From Ceratodon purpureus (taxonomy: Eukaryota > Streptophyta > Bryopsida > Pseudoditrichales > Ditrichaceae): a stretch of 64,000 bases of DNA. The translations under genes were made by a program, and so were the position numbers. Position 1 is the stretch's first letter. Every line of letters starts with the position of its first letter. The DNA is taken from positions 23,178,865 to 23,242,864 of the forward strand of contig CM026421.1 in the NCBI GenBank assembly GCA_014871385.1, in the 5' to 3' direction. This document shows positions 44,332 through 57,500 of the stretch, piece after piece. The notes below the pieces were generated by a model. The model ran no database searches, had not been told where the DNA came from, and worked only from the letters and a program-made list of their open reading frames with translations.

Positions 44332-47300
44332 ATGTCTCTTAACAATGATGAGCATCGTGGTGCTGGGCAGTACTTCCTGAGAAGGGGGGCCACTGACCGC
44401 TCACATCACCAATTCCCATCTGTAAGCTATCAAAGTGGAAGAAGAAGTATGTTCAGTCCACTGAGTCCACCTGCAGCAGTTTCCTTTGATGAGCGTGCAC
44501 ATAGAAACTCTCAGGAGCATTTCAGTGATATTCATGGATCGTGTCAAGTATATTCATCAGCTGCGCTACTGGGAGGTGGATCGATAGTGTATCCTACACC
44601 GCAGCGTTTCCTGCCTCCTGCAAACTTACAGCAGCAGAATCAAGGATGTTCATCAGATGATCAGGTGCGATCACTTCACTCATGCCTTGAACATTCATAC
44701 TCTCGTAACTTGACTGGAAGGATCAAATTTATCCTAAGTCATTTCAACAAGTCACTCTGTTTATATTTTGCTATGTGTTAAAAGGAAACAGTCGTGATGA
44801 ATTTGGGTTCAGTTTTACCTAGCAGGTCATGAGTTCTTGATGCAGTCCCGCTTCTCCGATCATTTCCTGTCCAGCTTCCCCAATCGTTTCCCAGTCGAGC
44901 TTCTTTGATCGTTCCCTGTAGATTGCGTGTTCTAGACTCCGTTAGCGTCATATTTCACCATGTAGTACATCTGCTTGGTATCGCCGTTAACTGGTACTTT
45001 CGTAACTGCTTCATATCCGTAACAAGTCTCGGATAGTCTCATTGTAGATTTCCAACAGTGAGGCCTGGATATGCACATGTTTCGGCTGTTAGAGAAGATG
45101 ATCAATTAAATAACATACAATAAACTGGGACTCGTGTGAGTACAGCAATGTAGGAAATTAGATCTTCACCTTGTAAACGTCAAGAGCGCTTTGTACCAGC
45201 TGAGAAATTACTTCGAAAACGCCACCTTGTTTTACTTCAGGTGCACAAACTTTATCGAATGTGAATGAATGCTTCCCTCCTCCTGCTGTCAATTACAATG
45301 AAAGAAGTCAGACTACCGCATCTCAAGCAACGTTCTATACACATAAATTAACCTATTAAAAGGGATAGCACTGAACAGTTTAGGTGACAGTAGTAATTGA
45401 TGTCAAGCTGTCGGTGTTGCTTCGATCAGTGGGCAGTGAATCTCGTTTTCTTTCTGGGCTTTACATGCCTTGGTGAATCGTTGCTGAGTCATTTCTGGTG
45501 AAATTGCGGTAGAGTAAAGCTTCACATTGGATTGAAAGAAAACTTCATAGGTTCCAAAGAGGTGCAATGTGCTTAGTTCTTCAGCTTCAGAGCCTGGTGG
45601 ATGTCAAAAAGTCTATCGTGCTCCCCCCATATCAGCAGCACCTCCTTCATTTGCATCTCAGTTATAAGAGAGTCTTACACAGGTATATCACAGGAGACTT
45701 CTAAACTGGACTTCAAAATTCCAGAGTGCAAAATTCAACAAGATACAGTATGTAAAATTAGAGTTTTCTACAGAGCATTCAACAGTATTCTGAATAAAAC
45801 CTGAAAACAACTCGAGGGTAAGTATGGATTTTAATTAACTGACTTGCCTCTCCCCAATTGAAGCCATCAGAGATTAGGTCAATGTAAGAAGATGCACACA
45901 CCTGTGTCAAGGTAGGACGTGTGAGCGCCTCATCTGTTCCGAAGCTTGATCCCTCCGATGTGTGACTCCGATGTCCCTCCGAACATGGGTAACTACAGTA
46001 TGGTCTCGTATCAGTAAAGTTTCACATTTCGCCCTTGAGCACAGTGTCTTGCAAGTGGGCATGAAATGAAGAGACTGAAGCGGTACAGTCGGCTATATGG
46101 TCTAAATGTCACATGATGTCAACGGTTGTCAACCTGATTAATATTGTAGCACAAGTGTGGACAAATTTCATGTGTAACTATGTGAAATTTCGATGTTACC
46201 TGCTGGTTGCAGAAGTTCAATTGCTCGACCTTGTCCCTCAGTAGAAGATGGATATTGATCAATCGCTGTCTCATTGCCATCCTAGGAGTGTCGGTTTCGC
46301 TTCTGTAGTCATACAAGAAATTCGCTGTGTATTTAATGCCATAACGAGAAGCATTCGTTCCGGCCTCTGGATCTGTAGCCAACTGGAAAGCGCTCAGCTG
46401 AATCATAGGTCCACGAGCTGAAATCTAACCAGCATAAGTTTTATTTCCACTGAGTTAGCTTGCTAAAATTATAATTCAGACAGAATGTCATTGATCAAAT
46501 TCGCAAGCCCTACAATCGAATCATTAAATTTCTGTGAAATGAAAAGAGCATACATGTAGAGGAATCGAAAGTTATGTGACGACATAGAACATATTTGACA
46601 GGAGCTTAAAATCTACCATCCCGCAACAACCAGAATAACAAATACAAGCATTTGTCTAAACAGCACCTTCATAACATCTGCAATTGTAAATGTGCAGGTT
46701 CACCCACGCAGCACATTTGAGCTGAAATCTAACCATCTCCAATTGTAAATGTGCAGGTTCACCCACGCAGCACATTTGAGCTCCAACATCGCAACCTGCA
46801 ACATAGACTGGATCGGGCATATGAGAACATTAATGATGATGAAGGAGCTGATTGCACTGGAGTACAGAACCAGTTCTCAAAACAAGTGGACCAACGACCA
46901 ACACATTCGATCCAATCACGAGGTTCTGAAAGAATGTTCAACCCAGAGAGCTCACAACCTGCAGAGGATTGGAGCGCTGATGGAGGAGAGCACCAGCAGC
47001 GAAGCAAAGACCTACAAAATTCAGAAGTAAGATCAAAACGCTCCTCCACTAAACGTAAAGTAGGACAGTGGACAGATGAGCAGATGAGAAGGGCACTGGC
47101 AGCAGTGGATAACGGTGAACCTGTGAGATCAGCAGCAGAAAGATATGATATACCTGCAAGTACCTTGGCTGATTGGGTTCATGGGCGGGTTGTGAAGAGG
47201 AAGAAAGGGCCTCCAACTGTTCTAACTGCGACTGAAGAAAGTGAACTAGAAAGATATATTTTTCTAATGCAGGAGTATGGATATCCACTGACAACAGAGA

Positions 47301-50300
47301 TGGTAAAACACAAAGTTTCAGAGATTGTGCAAGAGCGGGTGACGCCGTTCACAGATGGTATCCCAGGTTCTGGGTGGATGAGGTGGTTTAAAAAACGGCA
47401 TCCAAACCTGACAATCCGTCATTCACAGGCGTTAGAGTTTTCCAGGGCTAAAAATTTGTGTCCTGAAGCTGTAAGGTCATTCTATGACAATCTTGCAAAA
47501 CTAAACAACAAAGAGAACTATCCACCACAACAGATCTGGAATTGCGATGAAACAGGAGTAATGGCAGGGAAGAACGGAGGTGCAAGAGTGTGGGCTAGAC
47601 GTGGTTCCCAGACAGTTCAGAAAATTGTGCCAGATGGTAGAGAATGGATGACATATCTCACATGCATCAATGCAAGTGGAGATAGCATACCTGGATTTTA
47701 CATATTCCGTGGAGAAAGGATACGACAGAATTACATATCTCATTGTGAGAATGGGGCAACGATGGCTGTGCAAAAGAAAGCATGGATGACTGCAGCCTTA
47801 TTCAAGGATTGGATCTCACATTTTGTGAGATCTGTGGAAGCAAAGGGCGGAATATCTACAACAAGAAGGCACTTGTTAGTTGTGGATGGCCATGCATCAC
47901 ATGTAACATTAGATGTGGTCTACAAGTGCAAGGAAATTGGCTTGGACTTACTTACAATTCCAAGCCACACAAGCCATCATCTTCAGCCGCTGGATGTTGG
48001 AGTGTATGGTCCTTTCAAGCGCTACTTCCGGAATTTCAGGAACAGGTGGATACCCATAAGGGGGAAACCGGTAAGCAAAAAATTATTGGCTAAGTGGGTG
48101 TATCTGGCTATGAGAAAGGCCCTATCAGAGAGAAACATTCAATCAGGGTTTCGAGCAACGGGGATTTACCCATTTAATTCACATGCAGTTGATAAGTATC
48201 TTGGCCCTTCCCAGTCGTTCACCCCTGCAGATGAGGCAGAAGAAGGATCTGAGGTACCGATTAGCACCCAGGCACCAAACATCTCATCTTCCAGCGAAGA
48301 AAGTGATGAAGACAACGGTACTGAACAAGACAATGTTACCAGTGGTGACGAAGCAGTGAGTGATGCAGAAAATGGACGTCAGCAGTATTTTGTTGGCTCC
48401 ATCGAGCCTGGTGGCCACTCCGACGGAGACAACGGCTCTACACAGGGCGAGGGCAATCTCATGGCACCAGGTAAGGGCTTTGCACTACAAGCTTTTCATG
48501 TTATTAGCCTACAATAACCTTCAGAAATCATCCAGTCACCGGAAGGGAAATCTCCCTTGAATTCGTGAACTGGCTGTATTTCCAAGGTCATATTTGCAGA
48601 TTCTGCCTTTCTCGGTTGAATAGTACCTTCGGTCTTCCAGTTCTCTAAAGAATGTGTTCAACAAAGCCAAATTTTAGTCAATTAATATTGTCATTGTGGC
48701 ATGACTTCTGTCGAGGAACGAAATCGGACTGAATGAAAATGAACAGACAGTAACATAACATATCGATTGACATAGGCATGATCTTTTAACGACGGTCAGA
48801 GTTGCACACCGAAGTGTAATTCTATTATATTGGCAACTACTGTTGACTTGTACAATGGAATTAACTCTCCGAAGGCTGCTCACTAATTGCTCGCTGGTAA
48901 TTCTTGAGCATGTGTGAGTCTAAACTTCGAGAGCGGACGCTAGACCTTGGAGATGCCCAATTCTTTTAGAGTTGGTGGATCGTTAGGCATGGTCATCACG
49001 GTTCCACTACTCGTGGCAGATGATTTAAAGCATACCTTGAAGCCAATAACTACTATACGCTGTAACAAAATCCTGGTTTCGTAAGGACCGTGATATGTTA
49101 CAGACAAAGCTTTGTGACGTACCTGGAACTGCAGCAGAGCATTCTGGTCGTTGATACTTGCGTTGAGTGCTTGGAGTAGCCTTCGACCTCTGCGCTCCGT
49201 GAACCCTTCGACCTCTGCGCTCCGTGAACTCGTCATTTTCGAAAATACTTACAGAGAAGATTTCCTCAGATGTTCGGTGTCCTCTACAGAGTCGGTGTCC
49301 TGGTTGAGTGAGAGAGAGGATAGTAAGAGAGGATAGTTGGTTTGTCAATTTCTCTTGTTAGGTAAATTTACAGTACACAAACCACAATTAACCCATATGG
49401 AGTGATGTTATTCATATTCTTTTAGAGTTGGTGGATCGTTGGAATTTTTAGTAGCAAAGATCTCTTCCTAAGAAAAAACACATATCACATATGCAGTTTC
49501 GATTGAATGCAAGCTTCTGCTTCATGAGGCCAACGGAGCTATATTTGCGAAGAATCGTGCACAAAAATTTACTGAAAGGATCCGATGAATTGAAACTTGC
49601 CTGTCTCCGAGTGCAGCAGCATTTGTGGAAGCCATAACTTCGTAGGATCCAAACAAGGTAGCATGTCTCTGGAGTCTGCAGAGTGCAGATGATCAATCCA
49701 CAGCTAGTGAATGATTTTGCAATCGGGTCGTAATCGAGTAATGTGGAGGCAGGCGCTTTTCTGTCTCATACAATGACGTAGGATTTTTAAAGTATCTGAC
49801 AAAGACTTATAAAGAAATGAGGTGTATTTTATTTTCAGAATTCTAGGGTATATGCACGGTTCCAAGTTCTGATCTCACCCTTCGACCAACATATATAATT
49901 GGTGAGGTATACTTACTTGGTTGATTAAAATTCTATTGGATGCTATGTACCTTTCTTGCCGATTCTGTGCAGGTGACGACGCTGATGGGAGCAGCGATGG
50001 GAGCAGCGACGAAGCAGCCGGTTTAGGGTTTCCTCCTGTCGAAGCTTGCAGGTTGGGTGCTTCGGCGGCACTCGGTGGCGGAGGTTCTTCGAGTCGCCTC
50101 CAAGGGCTGCTTGCCCTACCCCGCATACCTACCAAGAAGCCACGCAAAAAATACCAGGACCCCATAATCGATTACAGCAAGTCTTTGTTACTGACTTCCG
50201 AAGATTACTTGAATGCTATGCAGGAGAAAGCTGAAAAGAGAGAGGCTGTGAGACGAGAAGCAGAGCAGCGACGTACCGAAATGCAGAGAAGAAGATTTGA

Positions 50301-50709
50301 GAGGCAAGCTGAGAAAGAAAGAAGGGATGCCGAGAGAGCCCAACGACGAGCAGACAAGGAAGCCATGGCAGCATTTCGAAAGAAGTGGACACCCCAAGCA
50401 ATCTCCGCTGCTGGAGAGCAACTTCAGCACCTTCTTAAAAATCCACCACCTCTCACTTCGACAGATTACAGAGCACCATTCTGTGGTGTCCTTCCTCCTA
50501 TCTGCAAACGAAACATGGCGTTGCGATTAGAGAAACAACGAGCTAAGAGAGGTAGGAGCTACGATGCAAATGCCGTCAACTGTGTCTGTGTACCACCTCC
50601 GTGGGTGCACCAGTGCGACACAAGATTTCAAGTGGAGGGAGAAGTATCTATAGCTGAGCGCTTCAACCTCGAACCCGCACATTGTGGATCTCGTCGGCGC
50701 GCAACTTGA
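44332..50709 (+). CDS. pogo-family DDE transposase, copy 2
   Basis: Exons 44332-44664, 46757-48470 and 49973-50709 are the same as those of copy 1 in frame, junctions and protein (927 aa, DD35D, psq and CENP-B helix-turn-helix, C-terminal coiled coil). The duplicated acceptor is also present at 46697/46698 and 46756/46757. Both genes are intact as far as can be read. Confidence 0.85.
45403..46406 (-). CDS. Antisense spliced gene in transposase intron, copy 2
   Basis: Blocks 46406-46200, 45901-45844 and 45593-45403 repeat the 151-aa reading of copy 1 without change. Because the two copies look identical, this second copy adds no evidence of selection. Confidence 0.5.
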
Positions 50710-51201
50710 ATCTCATCGGCGTTCTGGAGCTTGGTGGTCACACAACGGTCTGCAAGAAACGACAATGGGTGTACTCCTTTTTGCATGCCACCTTTACTGA
50801 CTTGCTAACTCAAGTTACTGGACTTGTTTATTTGGTAGCTCCTCCACATGCTTGGGTTACAGGTTCCTGCTTTTGAGGCTCTTTTTTGTTGTTCATAACC
50901 TCAAAGCTTACTAATATAGTGCTCCTAGCCTTGTATATAGATGAGTCCAGCTCGAAATTGGAGTACTCTATGTTTTACTATAGGGGGTCTACTAATATTC
51001 TCTTCGAATATTTGCTGTAATTACAAATTTGCTTTTAAATGTAATTTTTTTTTCCAATTCTTTTTTGTTTGTATTTCCCATTCTACAGTAAAAATTTCAG
51101 GCCCTAAAATTCACTGCAAATAAGGTAGGCTGCTTAAATGTCCGAAAATAGGTGCTCATACCATAGATGAATTGTAATAAAGTATGAGGAGAGGATATCA
51201 C

Positions 51202-51533
51202 CTGAATCCTCATCTGAATCCTGTTCCCATTCTGAAGCCTTGGAGTGTGCCAAGTTCCAACCTCAGAGCTCCTTTCGTATAAGTATCGCTCACATGTCCA
51301 TGAGTTGCAATGTGAACGAAGGCCTGGCAAAATCCGTGCTGATCAGACGAATCTGAAGGCCTTCTTCCCCAATCAAGAACCTTCTGAACAGATGCCTTTG
51401 TCCCCAGCAGCTTCTTAATATCTTTTCCTTCAAAGATGGAACTTATCAAGTGGATCTCTTTTTTACTCTTCATCAGTCTGTCACTCTCCTTCCTGAATGC
51501 AGCGTTGCCAACGACCAAACAAGCCTTCCCATT
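51202..51533 (-). pseudogene. CHAT-domain-like exon
   Basis: Starts after acceptor CCTTGCAG at 51534 and ends at donor CAG|GTGATA. The frame reads ACLVVGNAAFRKESDRL, KEIHLISSIFEGKDIKKLLG and FCQAFVHIATHGHVSDTY, matching the order VGN, LLG and HxATHG of CHAT (caspase-like, HetF-associated) domains, with the His of ATHG as the presumed catalytic residue. A TGA falls in frame shortly before the donor, so the copy is probably broken. Across the pogo insertion, 43845-43729 on the same strand reads LNLVLACRSFG, which could be the Cys-containing CHAT segment. Whether this exon and the lipase remnant at 40.6-42.6 kb were one gene is inference. Confidence 0.5.
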
Positions 51534-51759
51534 CTGCAAGGAATATCCTTGCTGTGTGCACACTGCACAGCCGATCGCTGAGGTACTTTATTGTCCGTAA
51601 CGAGGGAGCTATGCAAGGGACAAATTTCTCAAAGAGATATTTGCCGCCTTCATCCAGCAAAAGCTGAAAGGGTAACTCGAACAGGCCCTAAAAGATACAG
51701 AGAAACATCATTAGATTCTTGCCCACCAGTGAATTTTACAAGGCAATTAATTGGGGTGA

Positions 51760-53640
51760 GGACCATGTTGAAGACGGCTTTAGGGTAGTTAATGCAAGGC
51801 CGAGGATTGTTGTGCTTGTTGTGCTTTTTCGTTGATGTCTTTCTTTCCTGGTGCAGACGTTTTGCCAGAGCGTAAACGCACCTCGGCCTGTGGAGCAAGC
51901 GGCTTCGCATCCCCCTTCTAGCGAGCAACAACCAGCAGGTGAGCTTTTTCTATGTCTCTTAGGGTATCTGTTTCTGGACATGTTCTGTTTTTGGAGATGT
52001 TTCTGCTTTTGGAGATCGCTACAGTACGGCTATGAGCATGGCTGTGAAGAATAGGTCGGAAACTGTGCTGAAATTGCATGTGTCCGTTGTGTGCAGGCTC
52101 TACAGGTGGCTGTGCCTTCTGGGCATTTGATGAGCTATCTATCTTTCTGGACTTCTTAAGAGTGTGATGAGTCGTGAAGGTCATCAATTTTGACGCGTTA
52201 ATGTCCCAGATAGAGGACTACTTTGATGCAATTTCTTTTCAGGTCAGCATTCAGGCAGTCTTTTTGCAGCAGCAGTCTTTTTTCAGTCCAGGCCCAGTGG
52301 CAAAAGTTGTAGACACTTAGATTGAGCCAGGAAGCAGGATCGATGATGTAGAGCTGGATTGAGAGGCTGTGCCCAACGATGAGTTACCTCCAAAAGAACC
52401 GGAAAGAGATTTGATTATAGAACTGAATTGCGATTGTGAAGAGAGATCGTTGATTTGGGTCCCTGATTGTATTGTGTGGTTTAGGCAGGGCGGCCTACGT
52501 GTCAGACTCTGGACGAGTGGGATGACGGACAAATTTTTCATGGAGAGGGCGGACAGATTGGAGAAAAGGAGTGGCGAGTTGAAAAACGAAATCTATCAAC
52601 TGGTGAGCGTGGTGTCGACCGCCGTGACGCAGATGGCTGCAATCGACTTTTAATTGGTGTGTAGCTTATCCTTATCGTTCTGCACTTAAAATTGCTCTCC
52701 TCTCTGAACCTCTGGTTCGATGGAACAGGGTTTGACGAGCTCGGCTCAGATGACTAGGTTCTGGGTAGTTAATGCAAGGCCGAGGATTGTTGTGCTTGTT
52801 GTGCTTTTTCGTTGATGTGTTTCTTTCGTGGTGCAGACGTTTTGCCAGAGCATAAGGTACACACCTCTGCCTATGGAGCAAGCGGCTTCGCAGCCGTCTT
52901 CTACCGAGCAACAACCGTCTTCTACCGAGCAACAGCCGTCTTCTAACGGAGGCAGAGGTTGTAGACTCTGAGATTGAGCCAGGAAGCAGGATCGATGATA
53001 TAGAGCTGGATTGAGAGGCTTTGCTCAGCGATGAGTTACCTCCAAAAGAACCGGAAAGTGATTTGATTATAGAAGTTTACGATGAGCTTATTAGAAGTGA
53101 TTCGATACCGAGACTTGGTAGTTCGAGTAGTAGCACCAGCACCAGCACGATTGCAAGTGAGCATTCCGCACTTCAAATTTTTCCTACACCGATGGGGAGT
53201 AGTCCTGCTCTTTTGCAATTCTTCGTTCGTTGGCAATTCTTCGTGCGGACATATGGACATGGTGGAGTCTGTTGCAGGTAACTCTCTTCTCTTGTGACTC
53301 TCTTCCTCTGAAGGAGCTCCGAATTTGAGTTGCTGCTGTCTCAGGTTCTTCTATGTCTCTTAGGGTATTTCATACTGGGGATGTGTCTGTTTTTGGAGAT
53401 CGCTACGGCTATGAGCATGGCTATGGAGAATATGTCCGATAATTGTGCTGAAATTACATGTGTCTGTTGTGTGCAGGCTCTACATGTGATGTGTCTTCTG
53501 GGCATTTGATGAACTATCTATGCTTCTGGGCTTCTTAAGAGGAGTGGGGAATCGTGAAGGTCACAAGTTTTGACGCGTTAATGTCCCAGACAGAGGACTA
53601 ATTTTATGTAGTTCATTTTCAGGTCAGCATTTCACAGAAA
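51760..53640 (+). repeat. Decaying tandem array of a plus-strand gene fragment
   Basis: Three kinds of block recur in the order A-B-C-A-C-B. A (51785 and 52763) starts GGGTAGTTAATGCAAGGCCG and holds an exon-like TFCQS segment after TGGTGCAG. B (51948 and 53349) starts TTCTATGTCTCTTAGGGTAT. C (52318 and 52968) encodes EPGSRIDD and DELPPKEPE with an internal stop. After the first C there is a coiled-coil stretch (ERADRLEKRSGELKNEIYQL). It looks like a threefold tandem duplication with later deletions. No intact gene remains. Confidence 0.65.
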
Positions 53641-53649
53641 CAAACACGC

Positions 53650-54576
53650 TTTCCTCATTTGACTTCCTTTCTGCCCCCTCAAATCTAGAATATTATCCGT
53701 TTTGTTGAGCTCATTTCACTACACCACCCCCACGTAACGTCCACTGTCCTCTCACCGTTTGTCAACAAAGATCGGTCTTATTTCCAACAAGCATGATGAT
53801 CACATCACTCCCACGCTCTGTTCGAACTTCTTCTGGACACCCACCGAGTTGTGTTCAGAAACGACTGCCGATCTGTCCACAATGCACAATGTCAACACAA
53901 TCTCCTGTATCATGCAATAGAAATACGTAGACCTGCACAATCTAAGCTGCAAATCACCTGCGTCTGCCTCTTCCTTCCAACGGGACAACACACTCTAATA
54001 GTTCCATACGCACCTGTAGAAGCGCACCTGTAGAAGCGCAACGCTAGATCATTGTTAAATCTTCCAATTCGTGATACACTCACGCAATCCGAGCTACTTC
54101 ACGGAGCATCCAAAATCGTTCGCATTAATCGCATGGATACTTTGCGCTCTGAGGAGAGTTCAGGATCTTCACGAATCTTCACGATTGAGGACGTAAACGA
54201 CTCCACCCACAAACTTCCAACAATGACTTAGTCTGTGTTGATAAATGAATTGTAGCATGAGCAGGCCTGGGCGCTGTCACCACCATCACCGTCGCACCTG
54301 CGGCACTCAAAACAGGCATTCACATGAAAAGAGCTTCCAAAGTAGGTCAAATTATAATTACCATGACATACTTCCGATATGCTCCTCTCGACAATCGAAT
54401 GAAATGCAATGAAAGAAAAGGGTATGAGATTACCTGCGGATATGGCGGTCGTGGTGATCGCGCTTCAACGCTACTGAAAGATCCTGGGCAAGCGCTGGCG
54501 ATGAAGAGGTCGCCTTCACCAATTAGCGGGCAGGTCACATCGCCCAAGCGAAAAGGGTTCAACCCATCATACCTCA
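53650..54576. other. Intergenic, downstream of the PPR gene
   Basis: No gene supported. The right part presumably holds the PPR 3' untranslated region. Confidence 0.5.
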
Positions 54577-57500
54577 TCACCAGTAATCACCACATGAGCA
54601 GACGCCATTTTTAAAATGGTGAAACCGATTAGCATCCCTCACTATGATCTCTCGTCCCTCCACCTTTGAGATTAACTTCGTTGCTGTATGACAATCGGTG
54701 CACACCCGAAGGTTCTCGAATACACGAATAGGATTTCCAGGGGGTGTATGCATCAGCCCATACACAATTGCCAACTTCTCACTGTGAGAGCAAATATCAA
54801 GCTCCTTGTCCTTCATGTTCCTGTTCTTCAGCACCAGCCGGGTATCAGGAATGTACCCTTCAGCCTTTAATTTTTCAATCAATTTGTCCTTATTTTCATT
54901 TATCTCCTTGCATTCTGGATGAGATAAGTCGGCTACCAGAAAATCATGAATCTTGTTATCGACTTCGATCCAGCTACGTCCTGGCTCCTTGCGGATCCCT
55001 CTCTCCCGCATCATAGTCCGCACCCCCGATACCATGTCCCAATTTCCAGATTCAGCATAGATATTAGAAAGGAGAACATATGTAGCGGCATTTTCCGGAT
55101 CCAGTTTCAGCCATTCTCTAGCAGCAAGTTCGCCCAATTCTACATTACCGTAAGTTCTACAAGAACCAAGCAGGGCTCCCCAAGTTGCTTCATCAGGTTC
55201 AACTGCCATGCTATCAATGAAGTGCTTTGCTTCCATCAAGCGTCCTGCCCGCCCCAGGAGATCCACCATGCAGTTACAATGAGACACATCAGGTTCAATG
55301 CCATACTCTTGTGTCATAGCCAAATACTGGGAAAGACCTTCCTCAACAAGGCCTGCATGACTGCATGCTGAAAGAACTGCTACAAATGTGAACCCATCAG
55401 GCTTCACATCGTGCGCAGCCATTTGTCTGAAAACTTCCAAAGCGTCCTGCCCAAGACCATGTTGTGCCAAGCCAGAAATCATCGAATTCCACGATACAAC
55501 ATCGCGCACCTTCATTCTATCAAACACCACTCGTGCATCATCAATGCTGCCACTCTTCGCATACATGTGAACAAGGGCATTGCCCACACGCACATCCAAC
55601 TCACGGCCTGCATCCAAGGCATGCCTGTGGACCTTCTTCACCCACTCCAATGCTCCCGCACTTGCACATGCATTCAAGATGCTCAAATATGTGATTGCAT
55701 CTGGCTCACAACCCTCTCCTTGCATCTGGAGAAACAGATCATATGCTTCATGACCACGCCCATGTTCTGCATATGCGCCTATCATCACATTCCACGATAC
55801 AACATCGCGCACCTTCATTCTATCAAACACCACTCGTGCATCATCGATGCTGCCACTCTTCGCATACATGTGAACAAGGGCATTGCCCACACGCACATCC
55901 AACTCACGGCCTGCATCCAAGGCATGTCTGTGGACCTTCTTCACCCACTCCAATGCTCCCGCACTTGCACATGCATTCAAGATGCTCAAATATGTGATTG
56001 CATCTGGCTCACAACCCTCTCCTTGCATCTGGAGATACAGATCATATGCTTCATGACCACGCCCATGTTCTGCATATGCGCCTATCATCACATTCCACGA
56101 TACAACATCGCGCACCTTCATTCTATCAAACACCACTCGTGCATCATCAATGCTGCCACTCTTCGCATACATGTGAACAAGGGCATTGCCCACACGCACA
56201 TCCAACTCACGGCCTGCATCCAAGGCATGCCTGTGGACCTTCTTCACCCACTCCAATGCTCCCGCACTTGCACATGCATTCAAGATGCTCAAATATGTGA
56301 TTGCATCTGGCTCACAACCCTCTCCTTGCATCTGGAGAAACAGATCAAATGCTTCATGACCACGCCCATGTTCTGCATATGCGCCTATCATCACAGTCCA
56401 TGATACAACATTGCGCACCTTCATTCTATCAAACACCACTCGTGCATCATCGATGCTGCCACTCTTCGCATACATGTGAACAAGGGCATTGCCCACACGC
56501 ACATCCAACTCACGGCCTGCATCCAAGGCATGCCTGTGGACCTTCTTCACCCACTCCAATGCTCCCGCACTTGCACATGCATTCAAGATGCTCAAATATG
56601 TGATTGCATCTGGCTCACAACCCTCTCCTTGCATCTGGAGAAACAGATCATATGCTTCATGACCACGCCCATGTTCTGCATATGCGCCTATCATCACAGT
56701 CCATGATACAACATTGCGCACCTTCATTCTATCAAACACCACTCGTGCATCATCAATGCTGCCACTCTTCGCATACATGTGAACAAGTGCATTGCCTACA
56801 CGCACATCCAACTCATGGCCTGCATCCAAGGCATGCCTGTGGACCTTCTTCACCCACTCCAATGCTCCCGCACTTGCACATGCATTCAAGATGCTCAAAT
56901 ATGTGATTGCATCTGGTTTGAATCCGTCCTGTTCCATTTCTAATATGAGTCGATATGCTTCCTTGCCATCTCCACTTTGTGCATAAGCTCCAATCATCAC
57001 AGTCCAGGAGATGATATCATGATCCATCAGGTTATCAAAAATGCGCCTTGCCTCCTGGATGGACCCACACTTTGCATACATCCCAAGAAGGGCAGTCCCC
57101 ACCCGTACATCTGATTTGAGCCCACCGTGTCTGATGCAGGCATGAACTTCTTTCCCCCATTTCAACGCTGACAAACTGGCACAAGCCTTCAAGATGATCA
57201 TGTATGTACCCGCATTTGGCTGCACATCTTCTTCATGCATTTGCCTAAAAACTCCCATTGCATCCTCAGCTTGATTGTAATCCAAATAACCTGCAATCAT
57301 TTTGTTACAGCTTCCAGCGCCCTTCTTCACAAGTCCATCAAACACATGGCGTGCCTCCTCCAGTCTTCCACATCCGATGTACACACGAAGGAGGTTACTC
57401 ACCACATAATCGTTTCGCTCCAATCCACTTTTGATGATGCAGTCATGAACCTGCTTGGCTGCCAGAAGATCCTTTTGCTCCAAGCACCGCTTCAAAACGT

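Larger units (their letters stand above)
43847..51163 (+). mobile_element. 7.3-kb pogo-like DNA transposon, copy 2
   Basis: Same length and ends as copy 1, flanked by TA on both sides (43845-43846 and 51164-51165). The left flank (gatacgaa) and right flank (gatgaatt) differ from those of copy 1, so it is an independent insertion rather than a segmental duplication. It sits 37 bp past an apparent splice donor of the minus-strand CHAT-like exon. Confidence 0.93.

Noticed and set aside
55411-56403. 330-codon plus-strand open frame with repeated His/Thr-rich protein
   Set aside because: It is the antisense of the PPR tandem repeats. The repeat period is a multiple of three, so one lucky frame stays open.
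55487-56915. CRISPR-like regular repeats
   Set aside because: Coding tandem repeats of a eukaryotic PPR gene with no spacer structure.
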